Source: Chitinophaga sp. MM2321 | GTDB taxonomy: Bacteria; Bacteroidota; Bacteroidia; Chitinophagales; Chitinophagaceae | Assembly: GCF_964033635.1 (NCBI RefSeq) | Contig: NZ_OZ035533.1 | Span: 2,294,001-2,358,000, forward strand | Reading direction: 5' to 3' | Length of the DNA stretch: 64,000 bases | Part shown: in pieces, positions 25,046 to 33,883 of the stretch | Numbering within the stretch: the first letter of the stretch is position 1 | How the letters are laid out: each line of letters opens with the position of its first letter | The notes under the pieces: model-generated | What the model was told of the DNA's origin: nothing | Seen by the model: only the letters and a program-made list of their open reading frames with translations | Databases searched by the model: none | Translations under genes and position numbers: made by a program

Positions 25046-26280
25046 GAGTTATGGGGTGTCAACGTTTCCGTCGCACCCTTTGTTTTTTCTTCATACTCCG
25101 AGATAGCTTTATAGATAGCAGCGGTCGAATTTTCCCAGGTGTGTGATAGGGCAAATTCCCTGCGTGATCCTGCGAGTGCTGTATTGTTTTCCGCCAAGGC
25201 CTTCTCTGCCATCGATATATAGGAAGCAACATTGTCAGCCAGGTACACATAATCACGAAAAAGCTCCATAGTTGGTGTACGTGTGGCCAGTACTGGCTTG
25301 CCCATCGCCAGGTATTCATCTACTTTCAGTGGATAGTTGCCCACTGTAAGATCATTTACCAACTGTGGGTTCATGCAGATATCAAAATAATGGACATAGG
25401 CCGGTAGCATGTTCATCGGTTTACCACCTGTAAAATGTACATTGGGTAAATGATGTAGCTGAGATCTCCGGAAATCCTCATCTTCATTACCAACCAGTAC
25501 AAATTGCCATTCCGGTTTTGTTTCCGCCATTTTTACCAGCAGGGAAATATCCAGTCTTAAGCTGGTGAGCGCCCCCACATATCCTATAATAGTGCCGGAG
25601 ATGCTGTTAATGTCAGCAGGTCTTTCGTATAATTTATCCGGGTTGAAAAGATTAAGATCACATCCCTGTCCCACGTAATAACTGTTAGGGTTATACGATT
25701 TCATGCGTTCGGTAAGGTATAATGAGTTAGCTACACCTACATCTGCTTTGGCAATATGTTGTGGCTCAATCTTTTCTCCGTGCTTTTTCCAGTAATCCAC
25801 CGCCAGTAGGTAGTCCCGGCTATAATACACATATACCGAAGGCTGAAGTAATTCTTTTAAATGAAAACCCCGGAAAATGTCATTGTCGTTAAACAGAATA
25901 ATGTTTTTGAACCCCAGCTCCCGGGTAGCGTCCTGGATACTTTTGGCAAAGCGCCGATTATTAATCTTGTTGAAAACAGCAAACAGGGAAGTGGATGGGA
26001 GCCAGTTGATAGACTCCATTATCGTTAATGGGTAAAAATTCCAGAGATTTTCAGCGATCTTTACAAGTGCCGGTTCTTTACCATTCATCACCTGTTGATG
26101 GTGTTGCACATCGGGATTGTTCTTTTCCGTCATGACCGTCCGCCGGTCCAGTGGAACATTCACATACAGCACACGGTTGTTTTTGGCAAACTCCTGGGCA
26201 ATATTTTTGCAGTTGCTCCCAATTTTAGTATACCATGGCTGTAAACCAACGATTACGATATCCCGGTTATGAATGCGCAT
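25042..26280 (-). CDS. Family 4/1 glycosyltransferase
   Basis: A GT-B glycosyltransferase of 412 residues from ATG 26280 (415 from the ATG at 26289; the two starts are nine bases apart). It opens HNRDIVIVGLQPWYTKIGSNCKNIA and has VYYSRDYLLAVDYW near 165, IIGYVGALTSLRLD near 228 and a C-terminal donor-site region DEYLAMGKPVLAT near 322. It resembles Bacteroidota GT1/GT4 proteins in EPS clusters and probably adds a sugar to the same glycan. It is convergent with the giant secreted protein, and the two stop codons overlap (TTAA at 25042-25045). Confidence 0.85.
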   Translation of the reverse strand: MRIHNRDIVIVGLQPWYTKIGSNCKNIAQEFAKNNRVLYVNVPLDRRTVMTEKNNPDVQHHQQVMNGKEPALVKIAENLWNFYPLTIMESINWLPSTSLFAVFNKINNRRFAKSIQDATRELGFKNIILFNDNDIFRGFHLKELLQPSVYVYYSRDYLLAVDYWKKHGEKIEPQHIAKADVGVANSLYLTERMKSYNPNSYYVGQGCDLNLFNPDKLYERPADINSISGTIIGYVGALTSLRLDISLLVKMAETKPEWQFVLVGNEDEDFRRSQLHHLPNVHFTGGKPMNMLPAYVHYFDICMNPQLVNDLTVGNYPLKVDEYLAMGKPVLATRTPTMELFRDYVYLADNVASYISMAEKALAENNTALAGSRREFALSHTWENSTAAIYKAISEYEEKTKGATETLTPHNS

Positions 26281-26438
26281 AATGATCACAAAGTTGAATG
26301 AAAAATGGCGGTTGTTCAGAGGAAGGATGAGTAAAATTCAATTGCGGGTGTAAAAGTAACTAAAATAGGCTAGGTAGAGCAAATAAACTTTATTTCCGCT
26401 GAAAAAAGGTAACTTAATTGCTGAATAATCAGATTCTT

Positions 26439-27971
26439 ATGTCAGAAACAGTAGAAATCAGAATGCTCACAGCAGAGGATTATTTTGACCTCAAGGAATC
26501 AATGGTATCTGCTTATGCAGATATGGCTGGAAGCTATTGGCGGGAGCCTACTATCCAACGGCTGATCAAATTATTTCCGGAAGGACAGATAGCCGTTACC
26601 GTTAATGACAAAGTGGTAGGATGTGCATTGGCTATTATAGTGGACTATGAAAAATTCGGAGATAGTCATACTTATGAACAGATCACCGGTTATTATACTT
26701 TTAACACGCATAATCCCAAAGGAGATATTTTATATGGGATAGAAGTATTTGTACATCCCGACTTCCGGGGCAAACGACTGGCCCGCCGCCTGTATGATGC
26801 CCGCAAAAATCTCTGCGAGCAACTCAACCTTCAGGGCATTGTGGCCGGAGGACGGATTCCCAACTATGAGAAATTTGCCGACAAGATGACTCCCAGGGAG
26901 TATATCGAGAAGGTGCAGGACAAGGAAATCTATGATCCTACGTTGACTTTCCAGTTTTCCAACGACTTCACCGTCAAGAAGATCCTGAAAAATTATCTGC
27001 CAAACGATGGCGCTTCTATGGGCTTTGCTACCTTGTTGCAGTGGTTCAATATCTATTATGAAAAAGATAGTGATACCATCCGTTACAACAAGTCAACCGT
27101 GCGTATCGGATTGGTGCAGTGGCAGATGCGGGATTACCGTACCCTGGATGTTTTTCTGCAGCAGGTAGAATTTTTCATCGATGCCGTGAGCGATTACGGG
27201 TCAGACTTTGTGGTCTTTCCGGAGCTCTTTAATGCACCGTTGATGGCGGAGTTTAACCAGCTTGATCCCGCAGGTGCTATCCGGGGCGTGGCAAAATATA
27301 CAGAACGCATCCGGGAAAAATTCCAGGAACACGCGGTAGCCTATAATGTAAATATTATCTCCGGCAGTATGCCCATTGTCATCGATGAGGGGCTATATAA
27401 TATATCCTACCTGTGCCGGCGGGATGGTACCTACGAGCAGTATATCAAAATTCATCCAACGCCGGGGGAAGTATCTGCCTGGGGTATTAAAGGTGGGTCG
27501 GATATCCAGGTATTTGATACCGACTGTGGTAAGGTGGGTATTCAGATCTGTTATGATGTGGAATTTCCGGAGCCTACCCGCCTTTTGGCGCAGCAGGGGA
27601 TGAAGATCCTGTTTGTACCATTCATGACAGATACGCAACATGCTTACAACAGGGTACGTTTTTGTGCGCAGGCGCGTGCCGTTGAAAATGAATGTTATGT
27701 AGCCATCGCCGGATCTGTTGGCAACCTCCCCAAGGTAAATAATATGGATCTGCAGTATGCACAATCCTGTGTATTTACACCATCCGATTTTGCCTTCCCG
27801 GTAACGGGTATAAAAGCAGAATCTACTCCTAATACGGAGATGGTGGTGATCGCAGATGTGGACCTTGTTTTGCTGAAAGAACTGCATGCTTTTGGCAGTG
27901 TACAAACGATGAAGGATATACGAAATGACCTGTACGAAGTAATCAGAAAGGATGTACCGAAAAGCGTATAG
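26439..27971 (+). CDS. GNAT acetyltransferase fused to a carbon-nitrogen hydrolase
   Basis: A 510-residue fusion from ATG 26439; an upstream TTG at 26418 is less likely. The N-terminal 200 residues are a GNAT domain with the acetyl-CoA loop VHPDFRGKRLARRLYDARK near residue 106. The C-terminal 280 residues are a nitrilase-superfamily domain with the Glu-Lys-Cys triad at Glu262 (FPELF), Lys337 (YIKIHPTPGE) and Cys371 (QICYDVEFPE). This architecture is known in many Bacteroidota and other bacteria, but its substrate is not well defined. It stands alone and is probably monocistronic. Confidence 0.9.
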   Translation: MSETVEIRMLTAEDYFDLKESMVSAYADMAGSYWREPTIQRLIKLFPEGQIAVTVNDKVVGCALAIIVDYEKFGDSHTYEQITGYYTFNTHNPKGDILYGIEVFVHPDFRGKRLARRLYDARKNLCEQLNLQGIVAGGRIPNYEKFADKMTPREYIEKVQDKEIYDPTLTFQFSNDFTVKKILKNYLPNDGASMGFATLLQWFNIYYEKDSDTIRYNKSTVRIGLVQWQMRDYRTLDVFLQQVEFFIDAVSDYGSDFVVFPELFNAPLMAEFNQLDPAGAIRGVAKYTERIREKFQEHAVAYNVNIISGSMPIVIDEGLYNISYLCRRDGTYEQYIKIHPTPGEVSAWGIKGGSDIQVFDTDCGKVGIQICYDVEFPEPTRLLAQQGMKILFVPFMTDTQHAYNRVRFCAQARAVENECYVAIAGSVGNLPKVNNMDLQYAQSCVFTPSDFAFPVTGIKAESTPNTEMVVIADVDLVLLKELHAFGSVQTMKDIRNDLYEVIRKDVPKSV

Positions 27972-28172
27972 CCTTTATAGTTAGTGTATTTTATTTTATT
28001 GGTTTTCAGGTAGATATGACCGACATTTACCTGCTTGCTTTAAGCAAAAGAGCACTGGTACAACCCGGTCAACCGGTTATAGCGAAACGAAAGACTCGTT
28101 TTACTTAAACTGTTTTATTAAGCTAATCATCATAATAGATTAATCATCAGTAAATTAATTAAAGAATTAAAG
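27972..28172. other. Intergenic region before thiamine-binding gene
   Basis: About 200 bp with no gene. It holds a small hairpin-forming sequence (AAACGA, five bases, TCGTTT at 28085-28101) inside a 19-bp segment that recurs exactly at 60579-60597. It shows none of the conserved core of a TPP riboswitch. Confidence 0.5.
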
Positions 28173-28472
28173 ATGAGCAAAAAGATCAATTTAGCCCTTC
28201 AAATCATCCCTTCAGTGCCATCTGAGCAGGTATATGCGGTCGTTGATGAAGCCATCGCCGTTATCAAAGCTTCCGGTGTGAAATACAGGGTTTGTCCTTT
28301 TGAAACTGTCATGGAAGGAACCTACGAAGAGCTGATGGAAGTAGTACGGCAAACACAGGAAGTATGTTTTAAAGCAGGTGCATCCCAGTTATTGGTGTAT
28401 ATAAAAATGCAGATAAGAAAAGACGAGGATGTAACCATCGAAGAAAAAACCGGAAAGTATGATGCCATATAA
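28173..28472 (+). CDS. Thiamine-binding (MTH1187/YkoF-like, DUF77) protein
   Basis: A 99-residue single-domain ferredoxin-like protein of the MTH1187 family, shown by IPSVPSEQVYAVVDEAIAVI near the start, VCPFETVMEGTYEELMEVV in the middle and LLVYIKMQIRKDED near the end. Members bind thiamine or its hydroxymethylpyrimidine moiety in the cytoplasm as small oligomers. No thiamine synthesis or transport genes are adjacent. A PH-domain protein starts 44 bp downstream and may be co-transcribed. Confidence 0.85.
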   Translation: MSKKINLALQIIPSVPSEQVYAVVDEAIAVIKASGVKYRVCPFETVMEGTYEELMEVVRQTQEVCFKAGASQLLVYIKMQIRKDEDVTIEEKTGKYDAI

Positions 28473-28516
28473 CGATTTTATACTATCTTTCTTTACGAAT
28501 AAAAGGACCCTGTTTT

Positions 28517-29014
28517 ATGCGATATGCCGCCACTTTGGATGATAACTCTAAAGTTGTCACAAATCTGATCATTATTCTGACATTGGTTATTTTATGCAGA
28601 CAGATCACAGACGTTACCCATGATGCTACCGCAACAAGTATCCTGCTCTTCATCCTGATTCCCGCTATTATCATAGCCTGGTTGCTGAGTCCACGATACT
28701 ATACCATAACAGCCGATGCAGTCATAATCAAAAGACCTTTCCTGTCTCTCCGGATTCCCCTGGCAGATGTTGTCAGGCTGCGGAGCATTACCGAAGAAGA
28801 CCTGGGCAGCAGCAGCCGCCTGATGTGGATGGGAGGAATATTTGGCTACCTGGGCACTTACAGATCCGGCGAAATAGGTAAATACCAGCGTTGGTGTACA
28901 AACCGGGAAAGCCTCGTACTGATTGAATCCCAGTCCCGCAAGTGGGTGATCAGCCCCTCAGATGCAGACGATTTTGTAAAATCAGTAAACAGGATCATTA
29001 ATGTAGTTGCCTGA
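28517..29014 (+). CDS. Membrane protein with bacterial PH domain
   Basis: A 165-residue protein with two membrane helices near residues 15-30 and 41-58, followed by a bacterial pleckstrin-homology-like domain (YYTITADAVIIKRPFLSLRIPL, then a beta-rich region to residue 150 and a C-terminal helix DADDFVKSVNRI). Such proteins are widespread and mostly uncharacterised; membrane stress sensing is one suggestion. It is followed by a clear terminator hairpin. Only the domain layout is supported. Confidence 0.7.
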   Translation: MRYAATLDDNSKVVTNLIIILTLVILCRQITDVTHDATATSILLFILIPAIIIAWLLSPRYYTITADAVIIKRPFLSLRIPLADVVRLRSITEEDLGSSSRLMWMGGIFGYLGTYRSGEIGKYQRWCTNRESLVLIESQSRKWVISPSDADDFVKSVNRIINVVA

Positions 29015-29032
29015 ATTTTTTAATAGTTAAGT

Positions 29033-29081
29033 AAGGGATTGTGTAGCGTTAGATTTTTTAATCAACATTATACAATCCCTT
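29033..29081 (+). terminator. Stem-loop terminator after PH-domain gene
   Basis: The arms 29033-29045 and 29069-29081 (AAGGGATTGTGTA and TATACAATCCCTT) pair over 13 bases with one G-T pair. A 23-base loop separates them and a T-rich GTTGTTTAT stretch follows. The element lies about 20 bases after the stop codon. Confidence 0.7.
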
Positions 29082-29186
29082 GTTGTTTATATGTCAGAAT
29101 ATGCTCGTAAATAGGCTTGGACACAAGGACCCTTGATGAATTGAAGTATTTTTAACCAGAATCTTTTCTAACCAAAATCTGCTGCC

Positions 29187-32100
29187 ATGAAGTCTGTTTT
29201 CATTATGACCCTGGTGTGTCTGTTCCTGTTTCTTTCCCACACGATTTCCGCACAATCCCACATCGTCACCGGCCGCGTCAATGCTGCAGGCAATAACGAT
29301 ATGCTGCCCGGTGTAACCGTGCAGATAAAGGGGGGCGCACAAGGCACCATTACCGGCACCGACGGCGCCTACCGGATACAGGTACCCTCCGGTAATACCA
29401 TCCTGGTATTTAGCTTTGTAGGCTATTTATCGCAGGAAGTACCGGTAAACAACCGTACCGCTATCGACGTACTGCTCCAGGCAGATTCCCGTAACCTTGA
29501 TCAGGTTGTTGTAACGGCCATGGGTATCCGAAAAGAAAAACGCGCCCTGGGATACGCCGTGCAGGATGTTTCCGGCGCGGATATTACCGAGTCCAGGCAA
29601 CCCAATGTGGTCAATGCTCTCCAGGGCAAAGTAGCCGGTGTGCAAATTTCCAGCACCGGCGGCGCTCCCGGTCAGGGCTCCCGTATCATCATCCGGGGCA
29701 TCAACTCACTCGACCCCACCCGGAATAACCAGCCCCTGTTTGTGGTAGATGGTATCACCATCGACAATGATTCCTATACTACCGGCGGCGCTGAAACCAG
29801 GGGTATGAGCAACCGTGCGGCCGATATTAACCCCGATGATATCGAAAGCGTTTCTGTACTGAAAGGCGGCGCGGCCACCGCACTGTATGGCTTGCGTGCT
29901 GCCAGTGGCGCCGTTATCATCACCACTAAATCAGGCAAAGCCGGCCGGCTGCGGGTAAACTTTACCACCAGCGCAGGCTTCGACAGGGTAGGCAAAACAC
30001 CCGATGTACAAAACAAATACAGCCAGGGCAACAACGGTGAATATGATAACCAGAGCTTCTGGCCCTCATGGGGACCCACCGTAGAAGATGCCCGCAAACT
30101 GGACCCCACTCATCCGGCGGAACTGTACGATAATTACAAACAAGCCTATAACACCGGTAGCCAGTTCCGTAATTCACTGAGTATGAGCGGTGGAACAGAA
30201 AAAGCCGTATATGCGGCCTCGTTATCCCAATTCAATCAGAATGGGATCATTCCTTTCAGCAACTATAAAAACTATTCCGCCCGCGTAAACGGAGATCTCA
30301 GGTTCAGCGAAAAAATCAGAATGGGTGTTTCCCTGAATTATATCAACTCCGGTGGTAACCACGCCAATTTTGACCGCTACGGCGAACAAATCATTTACTG
30401 GTCACCCCGCTGGAACCTGCGTGACTATATCAAACCGGATGGTACCCAGCAAACATACGGCGCCACCGATAACCCCATGTACACCTTGTACAGCAACCGC
30501 TTTGAAGATAATGTGAACCGCCTCATAGGAAATGTCAACATCACTTATTCCCCCTTTAAATGGCTGGATATACTCTACCGGGCCGGTACCGATTTCTACA
30601 CGGATGCCCGCACCCATGCTGCACCGGGTTTCAAAGGGATAGCCGGAGAAGTGGTGAGTACGGACAACGGATATGGTTTTGTAGATGAGTATTCCCTCAA
30701 TCAGCGGTCGCTCAGCTCCACCCTGATCCTCAACTTCAAAAATAATATTAACTCCAGGCTCACTTCTGATCTCAAACTGGGACATGATCTGTATGACAAG
30801 AAAATAAAACGTGTTTCAACAGAAGGAGATACACTGGATGTACCCGACCTGCTGATCATGCAGAATGCCAAGAAAGTGGTGGCCAGCCAGTACCTGGAAA
30901 ACTATTACCTCGTGGGTCTTTTCGGCGACTGGACCCTGTCATGGGATCGCTGGTTGTATCTCACCCTTTCCGGCAGAACAGATATCAGTTCCACTTTACC
31001 GGAAAACAACCGTGCTTTCTTTTATCCTTCTGTCAGTCTTGCCTATGTATTTACCGAACATCTCAAAATTCCTGAACACATTTTATCATATGGCAAATTA
31101 AGAGCCTCCTGGGCAAGGGTCGGTAAAGATGCTACGCCCTATAATACTGGATCAGGCTACATTCCGCTGGCTGATGGCCCCATAGATAACACGGTGATAG
31201 GCTGGACCCGTGCCGACCGGCTGGGGGATGTCTCCCTGAAACCGGAGTTTACCAACACGCTTGAAGTGGGCACGGAATTGCGTTTCTGGAATAATCGTAT
31301 AGGCGTTGACTTTGCCTGGTATACTTCCAAAAGTACCGACCTGCTGATACCCGTAAAACTTTCCAGCGCCACCGGTTATGAAGATTATTATACCAATGCC
31401 GGTTCTATCCGTAACAGGGGTATTGAGTTATCGTTGAATGGAACGCTGATAAAAAGCAAACAGTTCCAATGGGATATGCGCATTAATTATTCGACAAACA
31501 AGAATGAAGTGCTGAGTATTGGTAAAGGTTTACAGGAAGTGGTGGTAGGCGACCAGTTTGGATACGCCGGTTCTACCGCTACCATGAAGTATCTTCCAGG
31601 TTATCCGGTGGGGGCTATCTTCGGCACCAGCTACCTGCGTTATTATCCCGCAGGACAAAGTGATAATGGCGTAGATATAGATTACAGCCGCCCCATTCAG
31701 ATTGCGCAGAGCGGAAGTCAGGCAGGTTTTCCGATGATCAATTCTGCCCAGAAGTATCTGGGCAATTCTCAGCCCAGATGGATGGGCAGTATCAGTAATA
31801 GCTTCAGTTATGGTCCCCTGAGTTTTTCTTTTTTGATAGATACCCGGCAGGGCGTGAAGAAATATAATCAACTGGCCAACTTTATGGCGGCCTTCGGAGA
31901 ATCCGCGTTTACTGCCAACCGCTTTGATCAGGTTACCTTCCCCGGCGTGTATGCGGATGGCACTCCCAATACGCAGAAAGTATACCTGCAACAGGCAGAG
32001 GGGCCTGATGGCCGTAATTATGGCGCAGGCTACTACCGTAATGTGTACAGGGGCGTGACAGAAAACTTTGTTGAAAATGCTTCCTGGGTCCGGTTACGCA

Positions 32101-32327
32101 ACGTCAGCTTTTCCTACCAGTTGCCACCGGATTTGTTGTCCCGTACGCACCTGATTACCGCTGCATCGATTACACTTACCGGTAATAATCTGCTGCTGCA
32201 TACTGATTACACCGGCTTTGATCCGGAGTCCAGCTCTAATTATGCCGGTAGTAATGTGGACGCCTTCGCCGGATTCACGTATCCGGCTACACGTAGTTTC
32301 CTGGCTTCCCTTAACGTAACCTTCTAA
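29187..32327 (+). CDS. SusC/RagA-type TonB-linked outer membrane transporter
   Basis: A 1046-residue TonB-dependent transporter of the SusC family. It has a signal peptide (to about residue 22, SAQS), a carboxypeptidase-regulatory-like domain (GRVNAAGNNDMLPGVTVQIKG, 28-105), a plug domain with VVVTAMGIRKEKRALGYAV near 107 and IITTKSGK near 244, and a 22-strand-type barrel ending in the aromatic terminus SLNVTF. With the SusD lipoprotein 11 bp downstream it forms a pair for uptake of a glycan or other large nutrient. No glycosidase or sigma/anti-sigma gene is adjacent, so the substrate is open. Confidence 0.95.
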   Translation: MKSVFIMTLVCLFLFLSHTISAQSHIVTGRVNAAGNNDMLPGVTVQIKGGAQGTITGTDGAYRIQVPSGNTILVFSFVGYLSQEVPVNNRTAIDVLLQADSRNLDQVVVTAMGIRKEKRALGYAVQDVSGADITESRQPNVVNALQGKVAGVQISSTGGAPGQGSRIIIRGINSLDPTRNNQPLFVVDGITIDNDSYTTGGAETRGMSNRAADINPDDIESVSVLKGGAATALYGLRAASGAVIITTKSGKAGRLRVNFTTSAGFDRVGKTPDVQNKYSQGNNGEYDNQSFWPSWGPTVEDARKLDPTHPAELYDNYKQAYNTGSQFRNSLSMSGGTEKAVYAASLSQFNQNGIIPFSNYKNYSARVNGDLRFSEKIRMGVSLNYINSGGNHANFDRYGEQIIYWSPRWNLRDYIKPDGTQQTYGATDNPMYTLYSNRFEDNVNRLIGNVNITYSPFKWLDILYRAGTDFYTDARTHAAPGFKGIAGEVVSTDNGYGFVDEYSLNQRSLSSTLILNFKNNINSRLTSDLKLGHDLYDKKIKRVSTEGDTLDVPDLLIMQNAKKVVASQYLENYYLVGLFGDWTLSWDRWLYLTLSGRTDISSTLPENNRAFFYPSVSLAYVFTEHLKIPEHILSYGKLRASWARVGKDATPYNTGSGYIPLADGPIDNTVIGWTRADRLGDVSLKPEFTNTLEVGTELRFWNNRIGVDFAWYTSKSTDLLIPVKLSSATGYEDYYTNAGSIRNRGIELSLNGTLIKSKQFQWDMRINYSTNKNEVLSIGKGLQEVVVGDQFGYAGSTATMKYLPGYPVGAIFGTSYLRYYPAGQSDNGVDIDYSRPIQIAQSGSQAGFPMINSAQKYLGNSQPRWMGSISNSFSYGPLSFSFLIDTRQGVKKYNQLANFMAAFGESAFTANRFDQVTFPGVYADGTPNTQKVYLQQAEGPDGRNYGAGYYRNVYRGVTENFVENASWVRLRNVSFSYQLPPDLLSRTHLITAASITLTGNNLLLHTDYTGFDPESSSNYAGSNVDAFAGFTYPATRSFLASLNVTF

Positions 32328-32338
32328 ATCAGCTGATC

Positions 32339-33784
32339 ATGAAAAGTACGCACACCATATTATATATAGTAAAACAGGAAAGCAGTTATTTAAAATTATG
32401 TTGTCTGCTGATACTGGCATTATGCTTCGCCGGTTGTAAAAAAGAACTGGACATCAATAACAATCCCAATCAGGCAGAGGTGCCACCACTCAATGGTCTG
32501 CTGGCGTCAGCTACTTATAATACCTCGTACAATGTATACAAGGTGAGTAATATCACTTCCTACTTTGTGCAGTACCTGGCTTCCCCTAACGCAAACGGGG
32601 CTTCAGATACTTATGAAGCTACCGACTACAGCACCACCTGGCAGTCGCTCTATGACAACATGACCGATATCCACGACCTCATAGAACAGGCCACTGAAGC
32701 AGGTGCTACGCAACATGTAGGCGCCGCGGAAGTGATGATGGCCATCAACCTGGAAATGCTGAACGACCTGTGGGGCACGGTGCCCTATACCCAGGCATTC
32801 AACATCAGTATCCTGCAACCTGGCTATACACCTGATGACAGCGTTTATCTTCAGTGCCTGGCGCTGCTGGATGATGGGATTGCCCAACTGGAAAAGGCGG
32901 GTTCCTTATATGAACTGGACCCCGTGAAAGACCTGCTGCATGGCGGCAAGGTAAGTGCCTGGATAAAAACAGGGTATACCGTAAAAGCCCGGATATTAAA
33001 CCATCTTACCAAAAAAACGACCTACGATGCGACGGCTGTACTGGCAGCTATCGCCAACGCATATACGAGCAATAGTGATGACGCGCAGTTGCAACGTTTT
33101 CAGTCGCTCAGTCCCTGGAACCAGGCTGCGGTTAATAATGCCAATAACTCCCTGGACGGCTGGCTCAGTACCAATTTTGTAGATGCTATGAATGGAAATA
33201 CGTATGGCGTATTTGATCCGCGTTTGCCGATGATTACAGATACTACCAGGTTCGGAGATTATCGGGGTACCCTCAATGGCGCGGGCCGGATAGGATCAGG
33301 TACGGATGCGGAGGAATGCTATCTCTCGCAAGTGGGCTTCTACTCAAAGGGAGGTGCCCCCTTGTTGGTGGCTACTAACGCCGAATGCCGCTTCATCGAG
33401 GCGGAAGCTGCTTTCCGCAATGGTAACAAACCACTTGCTTACCAGGCTTACCTCCGCGGTATCTCCGCCAATATGGACAAGATCGGTGTAGATACTGTGC
33501 TGCGAAATGCCTACATCAACAACCCGGTGGTGGGTGTAGGAGCCGGAAATATTACCCTGGCACTGATCCTGAAAGAAAAGTATGCTGCACAATTCCTGCA
33601 TCCTGATACCTGGAACGATGCACGCCGCTATGACTACCAATACAAGGATTTCCACCTGCCGGTAAATGCACAGCTAACTACTTTTATCAGAAGAGTTGCT
33701 TTTCCCGATACAGAAAAAAGCCGCAACAACGGCAATGTACCGAGTGTAACCCTGACGGACAATATATGGTGGGACCATGATTAA
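32339..33784 (+). CDS. SusD/RagB-family outer membrane lipoprotein
   Basis: A 481-residue surface lipoprotein of the SusD/RagB superfamily, the lid partner of the SusC protein 11 bp upstream. The lipobox LCFAGC places the lipidated Cys near residue 33 after a rather long N-region. The body is TPR-like and helical, with LNDLWGTVPYTQAFN near 139 and FIEAEAAFRNG near 348. It ends NIWWDHD, a usual SusD-type terminus. The last codons form the start of a perfect 51-bp inverted repeat shared with the 3' end of the opposing gene. Confidence 0.93.
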   Translation: MKSTHTILYIVKQESSYLKLCCLLILALCFAGCKKELDINNNPNQAEVPPLNGLLASATYNTSYNVYKVSNITSYFVQYLASPNANGASDTYEATDYSTTWQSLYDNMTDIHDLIEQATEAGATQHVGAAEVMMAINLEMLNDLWGTVPYTQAFNISILQPGYTPDDSVYLQCLALLDDGIAQLEKAGSLYELDPVKDLLHGGKVSAWIKTGYTVKARILNHLTKKTTYDATAVLAAIANAYTSNSDDAQLQRFQSLSPWNQAAVNNANNSLDGWLSTNFVDAMNGNTYGVFDPRLPMITDTTRFGDYRGTLNGAGRIGSGTDAEECYLSQVGFYSKGGAPLLVATNAECRFIEAEAAFRNGNKPLAYQAYLRGISANMDKIGVDTVLRNAYINNPVVGVGAGNITLALILKEKYAAQFLHPDTWNDARRYDYQYKDFHLPVNAQLTTFIRRVAFPDTEKSRNNGNVPSVTLTDNIWWDHD

Positions 33785-33883
33785 AAGATTATAGGGATTA
33801 GCAAGATGGGCGTTTTGTTGTTTTTAGTTTTTAAACAACAAAACGCCCATCTTGCTAATCCCTATAATCTTTTAATCATGGTC
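33773..33883. repeat. Perfect inverted repeat, 51-bp arms, 9-base loop
   Basis: Arms 33773-33823 and 33833-33883 are exact reverse complements over 51 bases, with loop TTAGTTTTT (33824-33832). The left arm contains the last SusD codons and stop; the right arm contains the last YeiH codons and stop on the other strand. It can work as a bidirectional terminator, but its length, perfection and intrusion into both genes are well beyond the other terminators in the window. Confidence 0.97.

Noticed and set aside
27972..28172. TPP riboswitch before the thiamine-binding gene
   Set aside because: The conserved CUGAGA-type core of the TPP aptamer is absent.
33773..33883. Palindrome as an insertion sequence end or attachment site
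   Set aside because: No transposase, integrase or target duplication is nearby and the arms are back to back around a nine-base loop.
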